Notes: generated by a model not told the origin, from the sequence alone. A stretch of DNA of 64,000 nt from Venatoribacter cucullus (GCF_016132445.1 NZ_CP046056.1:1178001-1242000); one strand, 5' to 3'; positions 43,662-52,430 are shown, counted from the stretch's first letter. Numbers and translations: made by a program.

Positions 43662-44510
43662 TCAGGCACTGGTGCCGCGGGTAATTAAATTGCCGATGGC
43701 ACCGACCATGCGGTCAAGGGCGAAGCCCACCAACCCCACAATCACCAGTGCCAGTACGATGTCGCTGAGACGGGAGGCGTTCCAGGCATCCCAGATAAAG
43801 AAGCCGATACCGACACCACCAATCAGCATTTCAGCCGCCACAATGGCCAGCCACGATAAGCCAACCCCAATACGCAACCCCGAGAAAATGTAGGGAGCAG
43901 CGGCGGGCAGGGTAATGCGCACGAAAAACTCCAGCGGGTTCAGGCGTAATACCTGCGCCACGTTGCGGTAATCCTGCGGAATATTGCGGATACCCACCGA
44001 GGTATTAATGATGATGGGCCAGATGGCGGTGATAAAAATCACGAAAATCGCCGAGGGTGCACTGGCCTGAAAAGCAGCCAGGGAAATCGGCAGCCAGGCC
44101 AGTGGCGGTACGGTACGCAGCACCTGAAAAATCGGGTCGAGGCCGCGCATGGCCCATTCGGAACTGCCCACCAGTACGCCTAAACCGATGCCGGCAATGA
44201 CCGCCAGCGCGTAGCCATAGGCCACCCGTTCCAGGCTGGCGAGAATCTGCCAGCCCATGCCTTTGTCGTTACCGCCGTTGTCGTAAAAGGGTTCAATAAT
44301 CAGCTCCCAGGTATCGGCAACCACCTGCGACGGAGCCGGCAGGCTGACACCGGGGCGGGAACACAGCAGTTCCCAGAAGCCGACCAGTACCACCAGTGTG
44401 AGCAGCGGTGGCAGGGCATGGTTAAGCAGCCAGTGGCCGCTGCGGCGCAGTTGTGCCGCCAGTTTGCCGTTGCCGTTCAGGCCCGGCAGAGCGAGGGTTC
44501 TTGAAGTCAT
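43662..44510 (-). CDS. nrtB: Nitrate ABC transporter permease
   Basis: A 282-residue inner-membrane permease with about six helices. The EAA loop that contacts the ATPase is at DYRNVAQVLRLNPLEFFVRI. The family lies close to NrtB/CmpB. It starts at an ATG preceded by GAGGAG, 20 bases after nrtA ends, and is followed by nrtD. Confidence 0.92.
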   Translation of the reverse strand: MTSRTLALPGLNGNGKLAAQLRRSGHWLLNHALPPLLTLVVLVGFWELLCSRPGVSLPAPSQVVADTWELIIEPFYDNGGNDKGMGWQILASLERVAYGYALAVIAGIGLGVLVGSSEWAMRGLDPIFQVLRTVPPLAWLPISLAAFQASAPSAIFVIFITAIWPIIINTSVGIRNIPQDYRNVAQVLRLNPLEFFVRITLPAAAPYIFSGLRIGVGLSWLAIVAAEMLIGGVGIGFFIWDAWNASRLSDIVLALVIVGLVGFALDRMVGAIGNLITRGTSA

Positions 44511-44530
44511 CGTCAGTCTCCTCAGCAGCG

Positions 44531-45820
44531 TTATACGCGGCGGATCTTCAGTTGTTGCAGGTAGGCCTGCGGGTTGGCGGGGTCAAATTCCACGCCATCG
44601 AAAAAGCGTTCTTTGCCACGGGTTACGCCGGCGGGAATATCCGCTTTATCAATGCCCAGCGTGGCGGCGGCATCACGCCAGATATCTTCGCGGTTCACCT
44701 TGGCAATTAAGGCGTGCAGGTCGTAATCCAGCGGAATGGTGCCCCAGCGCTGGTTTTCCACCAGGAACCACAGGTCGTGGCTCTGGAAGGGGTAAGACGC
44801 CTGATGGCTCCAGTAACGCATCTGCTGCGGGTGGTTGTTAATGACTTTGCCGGTGCCGTAATCAAAGTTGCCTTTCATACGATCCACGATGTCGTTCACC
44901 GGGGCGTTGATCCAGCGGCGCTTGGCGCAGATGGCGGCGATTTCTTCTTTGTTTTCCGGCTGCTCGCAGAAAATCTGCGCTTCCATAATGGCCATCAGCA
45001 GGGCTTTGGCAGCATTCGGGTTGGCGGCCACATAGTCGGAACGCAGGGCAAAGGCTTTTTCCGGGTGGTCATTCCACAGCTCGCCGGTGGTGTTGGCGGT
45101 GTAGCCAATGCCCTGGTTAATGAGCTGGTGGTTCCAGGGTTCACACACACAGAACGTATCCATGCTGCCTACTTTCATATTGGCCACCATCTGCGCCGGT
45201 GGTACCACGATGGTGGAGATATTGCGGTCGGGGTCGATGCCGCCAGCGGCCAGCCAGTAGCGTATCCATAAGTCGTGGGTGCCGCCCGGGAAGGTCATGG
45301 CGGCGCGGATTTCTTTACCGGAGGCGCGTTTGGCCGCCAGTGCTTTGGCAAATTCGCTGGTGTCCACGCCCACGTTCAGGTCTTTGTATTCGTTGCCCAC
45401 CGAAATGCACTGACCGTTCAGGTTCAGCCGCGCCAGAATGCTCATGGCCACCGGCTCGCTGTTAATGCCGGCGGTCATCAGGTAGGGCATGGGGGTAAGA
45501 ATATGGCCGCCATCAATACCGCCACGGGCAGAGCCCAGCACCAGGTTGTCGCGGGTGGTGCCCCAGGACGATTGCTTCAGCACTTCCACTTCGGGCATGC
45601 CGTGCTTAGCGAACAAGCCCTTTTCCAGCGCCACAAACAACGGCGCGGCATCGGTTAAGGCAATAAAGCCCAGCTTGGCTTTGGTGGTTTCTGGTTTGCC
45701 GTTGCCGGCGTGGACACGGCTGGCGCTCAGCATTGCCGGCAGCATGCTGGTACCGGCAGCGGCGGCCATGCCTTTTAACAGCGTACGGCGACTGAGGTTG
45801 GCGTGGTTGTCTTGGCTCAT
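44531..45820 (-). CDS. nrtA: Nitrate ABC transporter substrate-binding protein with Tat signal
   Basis: A 429-residue NrtA/CmpA-family periplasmic binding protein. The N terminus has a twin-arginine signal (SRRTLLKGMAAAAGTSML, then a cleavage region near SRVHA), so it is exported folded. The mature part opens KAKLGFIALTDAAPLFVALE and contains the family's DLWIRYWLAAGGIDPD and FCVCEPWNHQLINQGIGY. It delivers nitrate or nitrite to NrtB/NrtD. The start at 45820 follows AGGAGA; the longer frame overlaps the leader. Confidence 0.93.
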   Translation of the reverse strand: MSQDNHANLSRRTLLKGMAAAAGTSMLPAMLSASRVHAGNGKPETTKAKLGFIALTDAAPLFVALEKGLFAKHGMPEVEVLKQSSWGTTRDNLVLGSARGGIDGGHILTPMPYLMTAGINSEPVAMSILARLNLNGQCISVGNEYKDLNVGVDTSEFAKALAAKRASGKEIRAAMTFPGGTHDLWIRYWLAAGGIDPDRNISTIVVPPAQMVANMKVGSMDTFCVCEPWNHQLINQGIGYTANTTGELWNDHPEKAFALRSDYVAANPNAAKALLMAIMEAQIFCEQPENKEEIAAICAKRRWINAPVNDIVDRMKGNFDYGTGKVINNHPQQMRYWSHQASYPFQSHDLWFLVENQRWGTIPLDYDLHALIAKVNREDIWRDAAATLGIDKADIPAGVTRGKERFFDGVEFDPANPQAYLQQLKIRRV

Positions 45821-45865
45821 GGTGGCTCTCCTGGCGTTACTGAATAGGTTCCGGCACCGGGGCAT

Positions 45866-45907
45866 AAAAAAACCCACAGTCAGCTCCGGTGAAGGAACTG
45901 ACGTGGG
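45866..45907 (-). terminator. Attenuator terminator in the nrtA leader
   Basis: Minus-strand stem of 14 pairs with one bulge (CCCACGTCAGTTCC / GGAGCTGACTGTGGG) is followed by seven T, about 45 bases before the nrtA start. Confidence 0.9.
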
Positions 45908-45945
45908 CTTCATTGCCGTGTCAGCAACCGGCATTGGTTGCTGAC
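45906..45945 (-). promoter_or_regulatory. ANTAR (NasR) RNA target in the nrtA leader: hairpins P1 and P2
   Basis: P1 (45920-45945): stem GTCAGCAACC/GGTTGCTGAC, hexaloop AATGCC. P2 (45906-45917): stem GGC/GCC, hexaloop AATGAA. Both have A at 1 and G at 4. P2 overlaps the 5' end of the terminator stem. The linker is only 2 bases, against 22-23 in the other two leaders. Confidence 0.82.
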
Positions 45946-45989
45946 TGAAAGGTGCCTGAGTGGAATCTCCGGTCTTGTCACTGGGGTAT

Positions 45990-46005
45990 TGCCAAAGTTG
46001 TGCCA
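45990..46005 (-). promoter_or_regulatory. Sigma-54 promoter of nrtABD
   Basis: TGGCACAACTTTGGCA (minus strand) has a full -24 TGGCAC and GC at correct -12 spacing, with one mismatch in the TTGC part. Confidence 0.7.
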
Positions 46006-46123
46006 GTTTTTGCCAGCAGGCGAAAAAGCCCCGTTATTACGGCGAGCAGCCGCTGTTGGCCGGAAAAAGACGGGCAGGTGCGGCGGTAAACGTGCCTTAT
46101 TTGCGGCCATGACTGTCATTCGT

Positions 46124-46140
46124 TGCACCAGTGTGGTGCC
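46124..46140. promoter_or_regulatory. NtrC-like enhancer upstream of nrtA
   Basis: TGCACCAGTGTGGTGCC has the perfect inverted repeat GCACCA/TGGTGC with the NtrC 3-base spacer. It lies about 119 bases upstream of the -24 element. The 45821-46267 gap is accounted for by this site, the promoter and the leader. Confidence 0.75.
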
Positions 46141-46267
46141 ACCGCGATGCCATTGTGGGTAACCCTTTTGCCTTACCCCGGTTTCTGGGACAATGCCCGA
46201 CTAATTTGGTCAGCCGGGTTTTGCCTCCGTCTGGCCCCCTTGCACGACCAGCGATGAAGACAGCCTT

Positions 46268-48451
46268 ATGAACCAGCCCGCCCAACGCCAAGCCGATGCT
46301 CCGCATCTGTTTTCTTATTACCCTTATTGGGCCGAGTGTTTCGGCACGGCGCCGTTTCTGCCCATGTCGCGGGCGGAAATGGAACAGCTGGGCTGGGACA
46401 GCTGCGATGTGATTCTTGTTACCGGCGACGCCTATGTAGACCACCCCAGCTTCGGCATGGCGGTGCTGGGGCGCTTGCTGGAAAAGCAGGGCTTCCGTGT
46501 GGGCATTATTGCGCAGCCAGACTGGAACAACCCTGAAGAGTTTAAAAAGCTGGGCAAGCCGAACCTGTATTTCGGCGTGACCGCTGGCAACATGGACTCG
46601 CTGATCAACAAATACACCGCCGACCTGAAAGTGCGCAGCGACGACGCCTACACGCCGAACGGCGAGCCGGGCAAGCGCCCCGACCGCGCCGTAATTGTGT
46701 ATTCGCAAAAATGCCGCGAAGTGTACAAAGACGTGCCCATTGTCATTGGTGGTATTGAAGCCAGCCTGCGCCGTATTGCCCAGTACGATTACTGGAGCAA
46801 CCAGCTGCGCCGCTCGGTGATTATTGATTCCGGCGCCGATGTTCTGTTGTACGGCAACGCCGAGCGGGCCTTGGTAGAACTGACCCACGCGCTGGCCGCT
46901 GGTAAAACCCTGGACGAGTTAAAAGACCTGCGCGGCACCACCATTGTGCGTGACGCCACCCCGGAAGGCTGGACGGAAATTGACTCCACCCGCATCGACT
47001 GGCCGGGGCGGCTGGATGAAATTCCCAACCCCTATGAGATGAAAGATACCGCCAGCATGAGCTGCAGCACCAATAACGATGCTGGCGAAGCCGATGACGT
47101 GATGCCGGTAAAAATTATTCCGCTGCCGCTGCAACGCAAAATCGACCACGACGAAAGCAAAACCGTTATCCGCCTGCCGTCGTTTGAAAAAGTGCGCAAC
47201 GACAGCGCCCTGTATGCTCATGCCTCGCGCATTCTGCACCAGGAATCCAACCCCTATAACGCGCGGCCGTTAATTCAGAAACACGGCACCAAAGAAGTGT
47301 GGGTAAACCCGCCACCGATTCCGCTGGAAACCGACGAAATGGATTCGGTATTTGGCCTGTTTTATCAGCGCGTACCGCACCCAAGCTACGGCGATGCCAA
47401 AATTCCCGCCTACGATATGATCCGTTTTTCGGTGAATATTATGCGCGGCTGTTTCGGCGGCTGTACCTTCTGTTCCATTACCGAGCACGAAGGCCGGATT
47501 ATTCAGAACCGTTCGCAGGAATCCATCCTCAACGAAATTGAAGACATCCGCGATAAAGTACCGGGCTTTACCGGCACAATTTCCGATTTGGGCGGCCCGA
47601 CCGCCAATATGTATTTCCTGCGCTGTAAGAGTGACACCATTCTGCGCAGCTGCCGGCGGTTGTCGTGCGTGTTTCCGGGCATCTGTAAAAACCTGGAAAC
47701 CAGCCACAAGCACACCACCGAACTGTACCGTGCGGCGCGCAAAATTCCGGGTATTAAGCGCATTGCCATTGCTTCCGGCCTGCGTTACGACCTGGCCGTA
47801 CAAGACCCGGAATACGTACGCGAACTGGTTACCCACCATGTCGGCGGCCTGCTGAAAATTGCCCCCGAGCACACTGAAGAAAACGTGCTCAGCAAAATGA
47901 TGAAACCGGGCATGGGTACTTACGATAACTTCAAGCGCATGTTTGATAAGTTCTCGAAAGAAGCGGGTAAAGAACAATACCTGGTGCCGTATTTTATTGC
48001 CGCCCACCCGGGTTCAGAAAACAAAGACATGATGAACCTGGCGCTGTGGCTGAAACGCCAGAAAATGCGCGTCGACCAGGTGCAGACGTTCTACCCGTCG
48101 CCGATGTCGCTGGCCACCGCCATGTACCATTCCGAGCGCGATCCGCTGCACCGCATGAGCTATAAATCCGACAAGATTTATATTCCGCGTGACCTGAACC
48201 AGCGCCGCGTACAAAAAGCCTTTTTGCGTTATCACGACGCCAAAAACTGGCCGTTACTGCGCGAAGAACTGAAAGCCATGGGCCGCACCGATTTGATCGG
48301 CAGCGGCCCTAACGCCCTGGTGCCGGCGGAAGAGACCGCCATGCTGAAAAACAGCAAACGGTCGGGCTTTAAGCCGGCTGGTAAGCCGGGTAGTAAACCC
48401 GTAGCGGCGCGCAAGCCGCAGCCACAAGGGTCAAAGCGCCCGAAGCGCTGA
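46268..48451 (+). CDS. ygiQ: YgiQ-type radical SAM protein
   Basis: A 727-residue protein. An N-terminal cobalamin-binding-like domain (about residues 45-200) precedes a radical SAM core with the CFGGCTFCS motif (CxxxCxxC, about 394-401). The conserved [12 protein letters not shown] and [21 protein letters not shown] follow, then a basic C-terminal tail ([20 protein letters not shown]). YgiQ proteins are widespread but their reaction is not firmly known. The gene is divergent from nrtA and appears to be alone. Confidence 0.93.
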   Translation: MNQPAQRQADAPHLFSYYPYWAECFGTAPFLPMSRAEMEQLGWDSCDVILVTGDAYVDHPSFGMAVLGRLLEKQGFRVGIIAQPDWNNPEEFKKLGKPNLYFGVTAGNMDSLINKYTADLKVRSDDAYTPNGEPGKRPDRAVIVYSQKCREVYKDVPIVIGGIEASLRRIAQYDYWSNQLRRSVIIDSGADVLLYGNAERALVELTHALAAGKTLDELKDLRGTTIVRDATPEGWTEIDSTRIDWPGRLDEIPNPYEMKDTASMSCSTNNDAGEADDVMPVKIIPLPLQRKIDHDESKTVIRLPSFEKVRNDSALYAHASRILHQESNPYNARPLIQKHGTKEVWVNPPPIPLETDEMDSVFGLFYQRVPHPSYGDAKIPAYDMIRFSVNIMRGCFGGCTFCSITEHEGRIIQNRSQESILNEIEDIRDKVPGFTGTISDLGGPTANMYFLRCKSDTILRSCRRLSCVFPGICKNLETSHKHTTELYRAARKIPGIKRIAIASGLRYDLAVQDPEYVRELVTHHVGGLLKIAPEHTEENVLSKMMKPGMGTYDNFKRMFDKFSKEAGKEQYLVPYFIAAHPGSENKDMMNLALWLKRQKMRVDQVQTFYPSPMSLATAMYHSERDPLHRMSYKSDKIYIPRDLNQRRVQKAFLRYHDAKNWPLLREELKAMGRTDLIGSGPNALVPAEETAMLKNSKRSGFKPAGKPGSKPVAARKPQPQGSKRPKR

Positions 48452-48545
48452 ATGTGTGACAGGATGACGGGCATTGGTGCAGGCTATCCATGCTCGTTGT
48501 TCGATATGCAGGCTGGGATTCGTCAGCGCAGGGGCAGGCTCTCTT

Positions 48546-48643
48546 ATTAAAGCCGACCCAGCCAATCCTGGAACTGCTGATTCGTAATAACCAACAGACT
48601 CCAGAAACTCGGCTTCCGCTGCCGGGTGAAAAGAGTAGTTCAT
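48546..48643 (-). pseudogene. 5' remnant of a RelE/ParE-family toxin gene
   Basis: The frame starts MNYSFHPAAEAEFLESVGYY, a typical opening of RelE/ParE toxins next to addiction-module antitoxins, but similarity is lost after about 32 codons. The frame then runs through unrelated sequence to 48431, for 70 codons in total. Two thirds of the toxin, including the catalytic C terminus, is missing. The ATG overlaps the antitoxin stop by 4 bases, so the original operon is still recognisable. Confidence 0.7.
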
Positions 48644-48864
48644 TTGACCAGTGTCCTGGCTTTCCTCATGACATCTTCACCAGACACAGCCTGAACGGTG
48701 CCATTGTCGAGCTCTGCGGCTCTGCGTTTTGCTTCAAGCAACCAATCGGACTTGAGCTCCTCCTCTGACGGAGATTCCAGACTCAGGACCAGTCGCTGGA
48801 TCAGGTGCGCTCTCTCTTCTTTGGGCAGATGAAGCACTTGATCTTCAATTTTCTGGAGATTCAT
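48640..48864 (-). CDS. Addiction-module antitoxin
   Basis: A 74-residue protein of the small 'addiction module component' type: MNLQKIEDQVLHLPKEERAH, then LIQRLVLSLESPSEEELKSD, with a helical C terminus. The start at 48864 is chosen for the family's usual N terminus. Its toxin partner downstream is truncated, so the module cannot poison the cell, yet the antitoxin frame is intact. Confidence 0.78.
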   Translation of the reverse strand: MNLQKIEDQVLHLPKEERAHLIQRLVLSLESPSEEELKSDWLLEAKRRAAELDNGTVQAVSGEDVMRKARTLVK

Positions 48865-49153
48865 AGACAAAACCTCTTGTTCATGTTTCGACCAATCCTG
48901 ACACGGATGGGTATCAGGTACCACGTTTTGGATTATCTGCTTTAACGGTTTGTTGGCAGGCCTACCGATTCATAGAGCTGTGCTGCTTAAGCTTGAGGTC
49001 TAACCCGCCGTTGTCTGTTTAACCTAAGGGCCATATCAAACTTGGAGAGATTACACTGTATTGCTTGCGTGCAAACTGACATGGGAGGTGTTTGCTGAAA
49101 CCTTTGAGGCCATAATGCCGGTGTGTTGGCTTAGCGTATTAGGAGATAACCGT

Positions 49154-49426
49154 ATGGCAGCCACTTTGACCAGTATCACCATTAACGTTGATGCAGAAAC
49201 TCAGGATCTGCTCACCAAGGCAGCCGCGTTGGCCGGTATGCCCAGCCTCAACTCATTTGTTCTGAATGCGGCCATCGAAAAGGCCAGGCAGGTCATTGAG
49301 CGTGAGCAGGTTCTGACACTCAGCCGGGCGGATGCGGTATTGCTGATGGACGCGCTCGATAATTCAACGACTGTGAATGCAAAACTCAAATCAGCGGCTG
49401 AGCGTTACGAGAACAAAACGCAATGA
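49154..49426 (+). CDS. DUF1778 (TacA-like) antitoxin
   Basis: A 90-residue ribbon-helix-helix antitoxin. The DUF1778 pattern is clear (SITINVDAETQDLLTKAAAL, AGMPSLNSFVLNAAIEKA), and the C-terminal DNSTTVNAKLKSAAERYEN would bind the GNAT toxin. AGGAG lies 8 bases before the ATG. Its stop overlaps the toxin start (ATGA). The 49-base frame extension upstream is not needed. Confidence 0.88.
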   Translation: MAATLTSITINVDAETQDLLTKAAALAGMPSLNSFVLNAAIEKARQVIEREQVLTLSRADAVLLMDALDNSTTVNAKLKSAAERYENKTQ

Positions 49427-49922
49427 TGCAAACGGTACTCCTCGACAAGGATAAGCACGACAGGAACCGTTTCAGTTGTGGCATCGAAGCGCTTAACAAT
49501 TACTAAAGGTCATGGCGAGTCAGTAAGCCAAAAAAGACAACACACGAACGTTCGTTTTGAAAGATGATAACAACAACGCTCATATCATCGGCTTTTATAC
49601 GCTGACGATGACCCCCATTGATTTAAAAGCCTTGCCTGAAAAACTACAGAAGAAACACCAATCTTCAACGTCAGGCGGGCTTATTGCCCGCTTAGCAATC
49701 GATGAACGATACAAAGGAAAAGGTTTTGGCGAATGGCTGTTGATTGATGCGCTTCGGAAACTGTTAGCCGCCAGCGACAGCGTAGCCTTTCCTGTTGTTA
49801 TCGTTGATGCCAAGGACGGTGCAAAACACTTCTATGAACGATACGGATTCACAGCGTTCCAGGATTCTGACAACAAATTGTTCATTACCATCGCTGATAT
49901 CAGAGCCAGCTTAGGCTTGTGA
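49423..49922 (+). pseudogene. GNAT-family (TacT-like) toxin, inactivated by frameshift and stop
   Basis: The reading starts MMQTVLLDKDKHDRNRFSCG, then IEALNNY, the usual TacT opening, and meets TAA at 49504. Restoring one missing base there continues as LKVMASQ, followed by a second in-frame TAA at 49524 and then AKKDNTRTFVLKDDNNNAHI to the end. The C-terminal 121 residues keep the acetyl-CoA loop (ARLAIDERYKGKGFGEWLLI) and the HFYERYGF catalytic Tyr. Active TacT acetylates charged tRNAs. Two independent lesions indicate a dead toxin under an intact antitoxin. Confidence 0.85.
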
Positions 49923-50083
49923 TCCCCGGATAATTACCGTATCGGCCATCGGCGGTGTGGTGGCATAGCTGAGAGCGAAGTGGGGAGGGAGGCCGGCATT
50001 GAATCGCTTTATTATCGAATTTGGTGACCGCCTGAACGGTCACCTGTAATAGGGTGGGCAGTTACACAGATTTATTTACAGGC

Positions 50084-50113
50084 TCACTGCGTCGGCTGGA
50101 TTGCCTTGTTAGC
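50084..50113 (-). repeat. Half attC site ending the cassette array
   Basis: On the minus strand GCTAACAAGGCAATCCAGCC is followed by GACGC. This is the 5' half of a typical short attC and encodes the protease's last residues (NKAIQPTQ). The matching 3' half with GTTRRRY is absent, so the array was truncated here. Confidence 0.6.
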
Positions 50114-50965
50114 GTTCCTTTCGTTCTCGAGAATTCCTTCAAAAAAAGTTTCGAAAGCTTCTAGCTTGGATGCCTTGATCACCATTCCCAAGTTGTTAGG
50201 TATTGTGGATACCGCGATCGGCACGTTCTGGGTAGGTATCGTTATAACTCTAACTTCGCCACTAACTGTATGTTGTGGTCCAGCATATAAAACCCCCAGC
50301 AATTTAATTCTGCCTGGACCTATAGTCATTCCACCAGATTTTGTGGCGTACCCAACTTGATTGTACAAAAAAACTGGCGATCCGCTTGATCCAGGAAAGC
50401 AGGCTGCATCTATCAAAAACTCTGGTTTACCGTTGTAATCAAGGTTGGGGTGTGTGGCAGTGATTCCTCTACGGAAAATCGGCATGTTATTCACTTGATC
50501 CCATATTCCATTTGGATACCCAACCATTGTGATCTCTTCCATTAAGACCATGTCTTCTAACTCGGCGACACTAGGAGTTAAAGACTTGTCCAGTGACACA
50601 TAAAATAGCTTTTTTGATTCCTTGTTTGCTGCTTCCAGAAGCGGTGCTATTGGCATCGCACAAAGGTCAACACTGCCTTCTGGATGGGGAATCCACATGT
50701 GCTCAAAATTATCAAAAATAAATGCGTGATGACTTTGCTGGATTGGATTTCCATCCCTATCAGATAAAGTCATTATAAAACGACCTTTTTTAGCGCCAGC
50801 TACTACGTGTTTGTTTGTGACAATAGCTGGGACATGTACACCTCCACTCTCTGCGAAGCGAAAGAAAAAACCAGTTCCCGTTCCAGATTGTCCATTCTGA
50901 AGCTCGCACTCAATTCTTACTGTGCTGTATGCGAGTTGTTCAGAAGGAGATAGCTTTGCTGCCAT
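50084..50965 (-). CDS. Trypsin-like serine peptidase in an integron cassette
   Basis: A 293-residue protein, more AT-rich than its surroundings. It has the chymotrypsin-fold triad: His in IVTNKHVVAG (about residue 54), Asp in GSVDLCAMPI (about 100) and Ser in DAACFPGSSGSPVFLYNQ (about 196). No signal peptide is seen, so it is probably cytoplasmic. Some cytoplasmic trypsin-like proteases act in bacterial immunity, usually with a partner; whether that applies here is open. AAGGA precedes the ATG. An attC site lies directly upstream and its own 3' end runs into a half attC, the layout of a mobile gene cassette. Confidence 0.82.
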   Translation of the reverse strand: MAAKLSPSEQLAYSTVRIECELQNGQSGTGTGFFFRFAESGGVHVPAIVTNKHVVAGAKKGRFIMTLSDRDGNPIQQSHHAFIFDNFEHMWIPHPEGSVDLCAMPIAPLLEAANKESKKLFYVSLDKSLTPSVAELEDMVLMEEITMVGYPNGIWDQVNNMPIFRRGITATHPNLDYNGKPEFLIDAACFPGSSGSPVFLYNQVGYATKSGGMTIGPGRIKLLGVLYAGPQHTVSGEVRVITIPTQNVPIAVSTIPNNLGMVIKASKLEAFETFFEGILENERNANKAIQPTQ

Positions 50966-50981
50966 GGTTAATCCTTATTGA

Positions 50982-51053
50982 CGCTAACGCCGCGCTCTGC
51001 GGCAAATTTGGAGCGCAGCGGAAAATTTGTCCGACAGCAGCGCCTTGTTATGT
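50982..51053 (-). repeat. attC site between two cassettes
   Basis: In cassette orientation (minus strand) it runs ACATAACAAGGCG to GCGTTAGCG, with imperfect palindromic arms and an inner AAATTT/AAATTT-type repeat. The ends match the TAACAA...GCGTTAGC form of Vibrio-type attC. Length is 72 bases. Confidence 0.75.
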
Positions 51054-52202
51054 CTGTAGTTCAAGCGGAGTTTCTCTTAGCGCTATAGTGATAAATTGAA
51101 TATATTCAGCAATATCTTCGGTTAGACTGATGCCATTTTTACTACGGTCTGCCAATTCTTGCAGCAAAACCGCATTTCTTTGAACCTCTAGCTTATTCAA
51201 ATCCAGATGATCATAGTCAGGAAAAACACTACCGAAAATTACATGCTCTTCAATCATGGCGCGCCATTTTTCGGCGTACTCGTCTTGATTTTCCCTGTCG
51301 CAAGCATAGGCGAATGCACCTGCTATTGCGTCAGCAAGCTGAACTCCATGAATGATCTTAGAGTCAACTAAATTAAGCGGCTCTTTTAAGTTGAACGTTA
51401 TAGGTGAATCAATCCCTGCAACATGCGTGAATTTTTTATCCTCTCGATTAATCATGACATTGAAGATTTCTTGATCTTCGCTCAATGGCTTAGATTGGTC
51501 ACAGTAAGCAGTTAATTGATCATATTCCTGCCCCCATTCAGCCAAGAGGCTGAATAAAGCAGTGTTAGTCAAATCTAGAACCCATTTCCCTGCACCTTCA
51601 CCAGCATAACCATCTAGCTCTTGCATCACGGAATCTTTATTGTGTATGGCAAAGTCACAAATTTGCTCTAAAACTGGAGATATTCCTTCATCTTTCGAAG
51701 TTGAAAAAAGCGCCTTTAACCCCTCAAAATCTCCCGTCCTCATCAGTTTTTCGAAATCTTCAAATATTTCTTCAGCCATTGCTCCTCTGACAGATAGTTC
51801 AACATGAAGCATGTTGCTAATGAAGCGATGAAAGTTAATGTTATAAAATATTGAATTGACGTTCGCGATTGCAGGCTCAAATATATACTCAAAAAACTTA
51901 CCCGCTAACGCGTACTTTTTATCGGAAACTGAAACTTTGAATCGGCCTTTAAAATTTTGAATTATTTCATCAACAGCTCGCTTTCCGCGAGCCCCTTTTA
52001 ATAATTTGCCGCCCTTGATTTCGCCGTTTTGAATTTTGTACTTACGAATGATGTGCTCAACGAAATCTTTTGCTTCATCATGAGGGCATTCTAAAGATGC
52101 ATAACAAAATATTTTCTGTTGCTTGTGTAATAGATTATTACCGGTAAAGCCAGACTCATCGAAATGTAAAATTGCATGAGTTTTCAAGCTATTTTTATCC
52201 AC
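51048..52202 (-). CDS. DUF3800 protein in an integron cassette
   Basis: A 384-residue AT-rich gene. The N-terminal HAILHFDESGFTGNNLL and spaced acidic residues later (LVDSKIIHGVQLADAIAGAF) fit DUF3800, a RNase H-fold family with putative metal-binding acidic residues that recurs near mobile elements and defence loci. No function is firmly established. I choose the GTG at 52202, preceded by AAGGGA, because the longer frame begins in sequence that belongs to the cassette's upstream region. The gene is flanked by attC sites on both sides. Confidence 0.72.
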   Translation of the reverse strand: MDKNSLKTHAILHFDESGFTGNNLLHKQQKIFCYASLECPHDEAKDFVEHIIRKYKIQNGEIKGGKLLKGARGKRAVDEIIQNFKGRFKVSVSDKKYALAGKFFEYIFEPAIANVNSIFYNINFHRFISNMLHVELSVRGAMAEEIFEDFEKLMRTGDFEGLKALFSTSKDEGISPVLEQICDFAIHNKDSVMQELDGYAGEGAGKWVLDLTNTALFSLLAEWGQEYDQLTAYCDQSKPLSEDQEIFNVMINREDKKFTHVAGIDSPITFNLKEPLNLVDSKIIHGVQLADAIAGAFAYACDRENQDEYAEKWRAMIEEHVIFGSVFPDYDHLDLNKLEVQRNAVLLQELADRSKNGISLTEDIAEYIQFITIALRETPLELQT

Positions 52203-52331
52203 ACCTTTATTCCCTTCGCATCTTCCTCGTATCCGTCGACGCGCTTTTTCAGCGACAGCCCGATACGTGACTATGTCTGGATACCGTCTTCGGAGAGATC
52301 GATAGTTGATCAATTACCCAGTCCTCGGATG

Positions 52332-52428
52332 ACATAACGCTGAGCTAAGCGGCCGGTTTGGAGTGCAACGGAAAACCGGTCCGGTGGAGGGCCGACGGCC
52401 CGGAGCGTACTTAAGCGACTGGTTATGT
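52332..52428 (-). repeat. attC site between DUF3800 and the small membrane protein
   Basis: In cassette orientation it runs ACATAACCAGTCGCTTAAG to CTTAGCTCAGCGTTATGT, 97 bases, with strong inner inverted repeats (CCGGTTTTCC / GGAGTG...CCGG region and GGGCCGTCGGCCC). These ends and folds are typical of attC. Confidence 0.78.
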
Positions 52429-52430
52429 GG

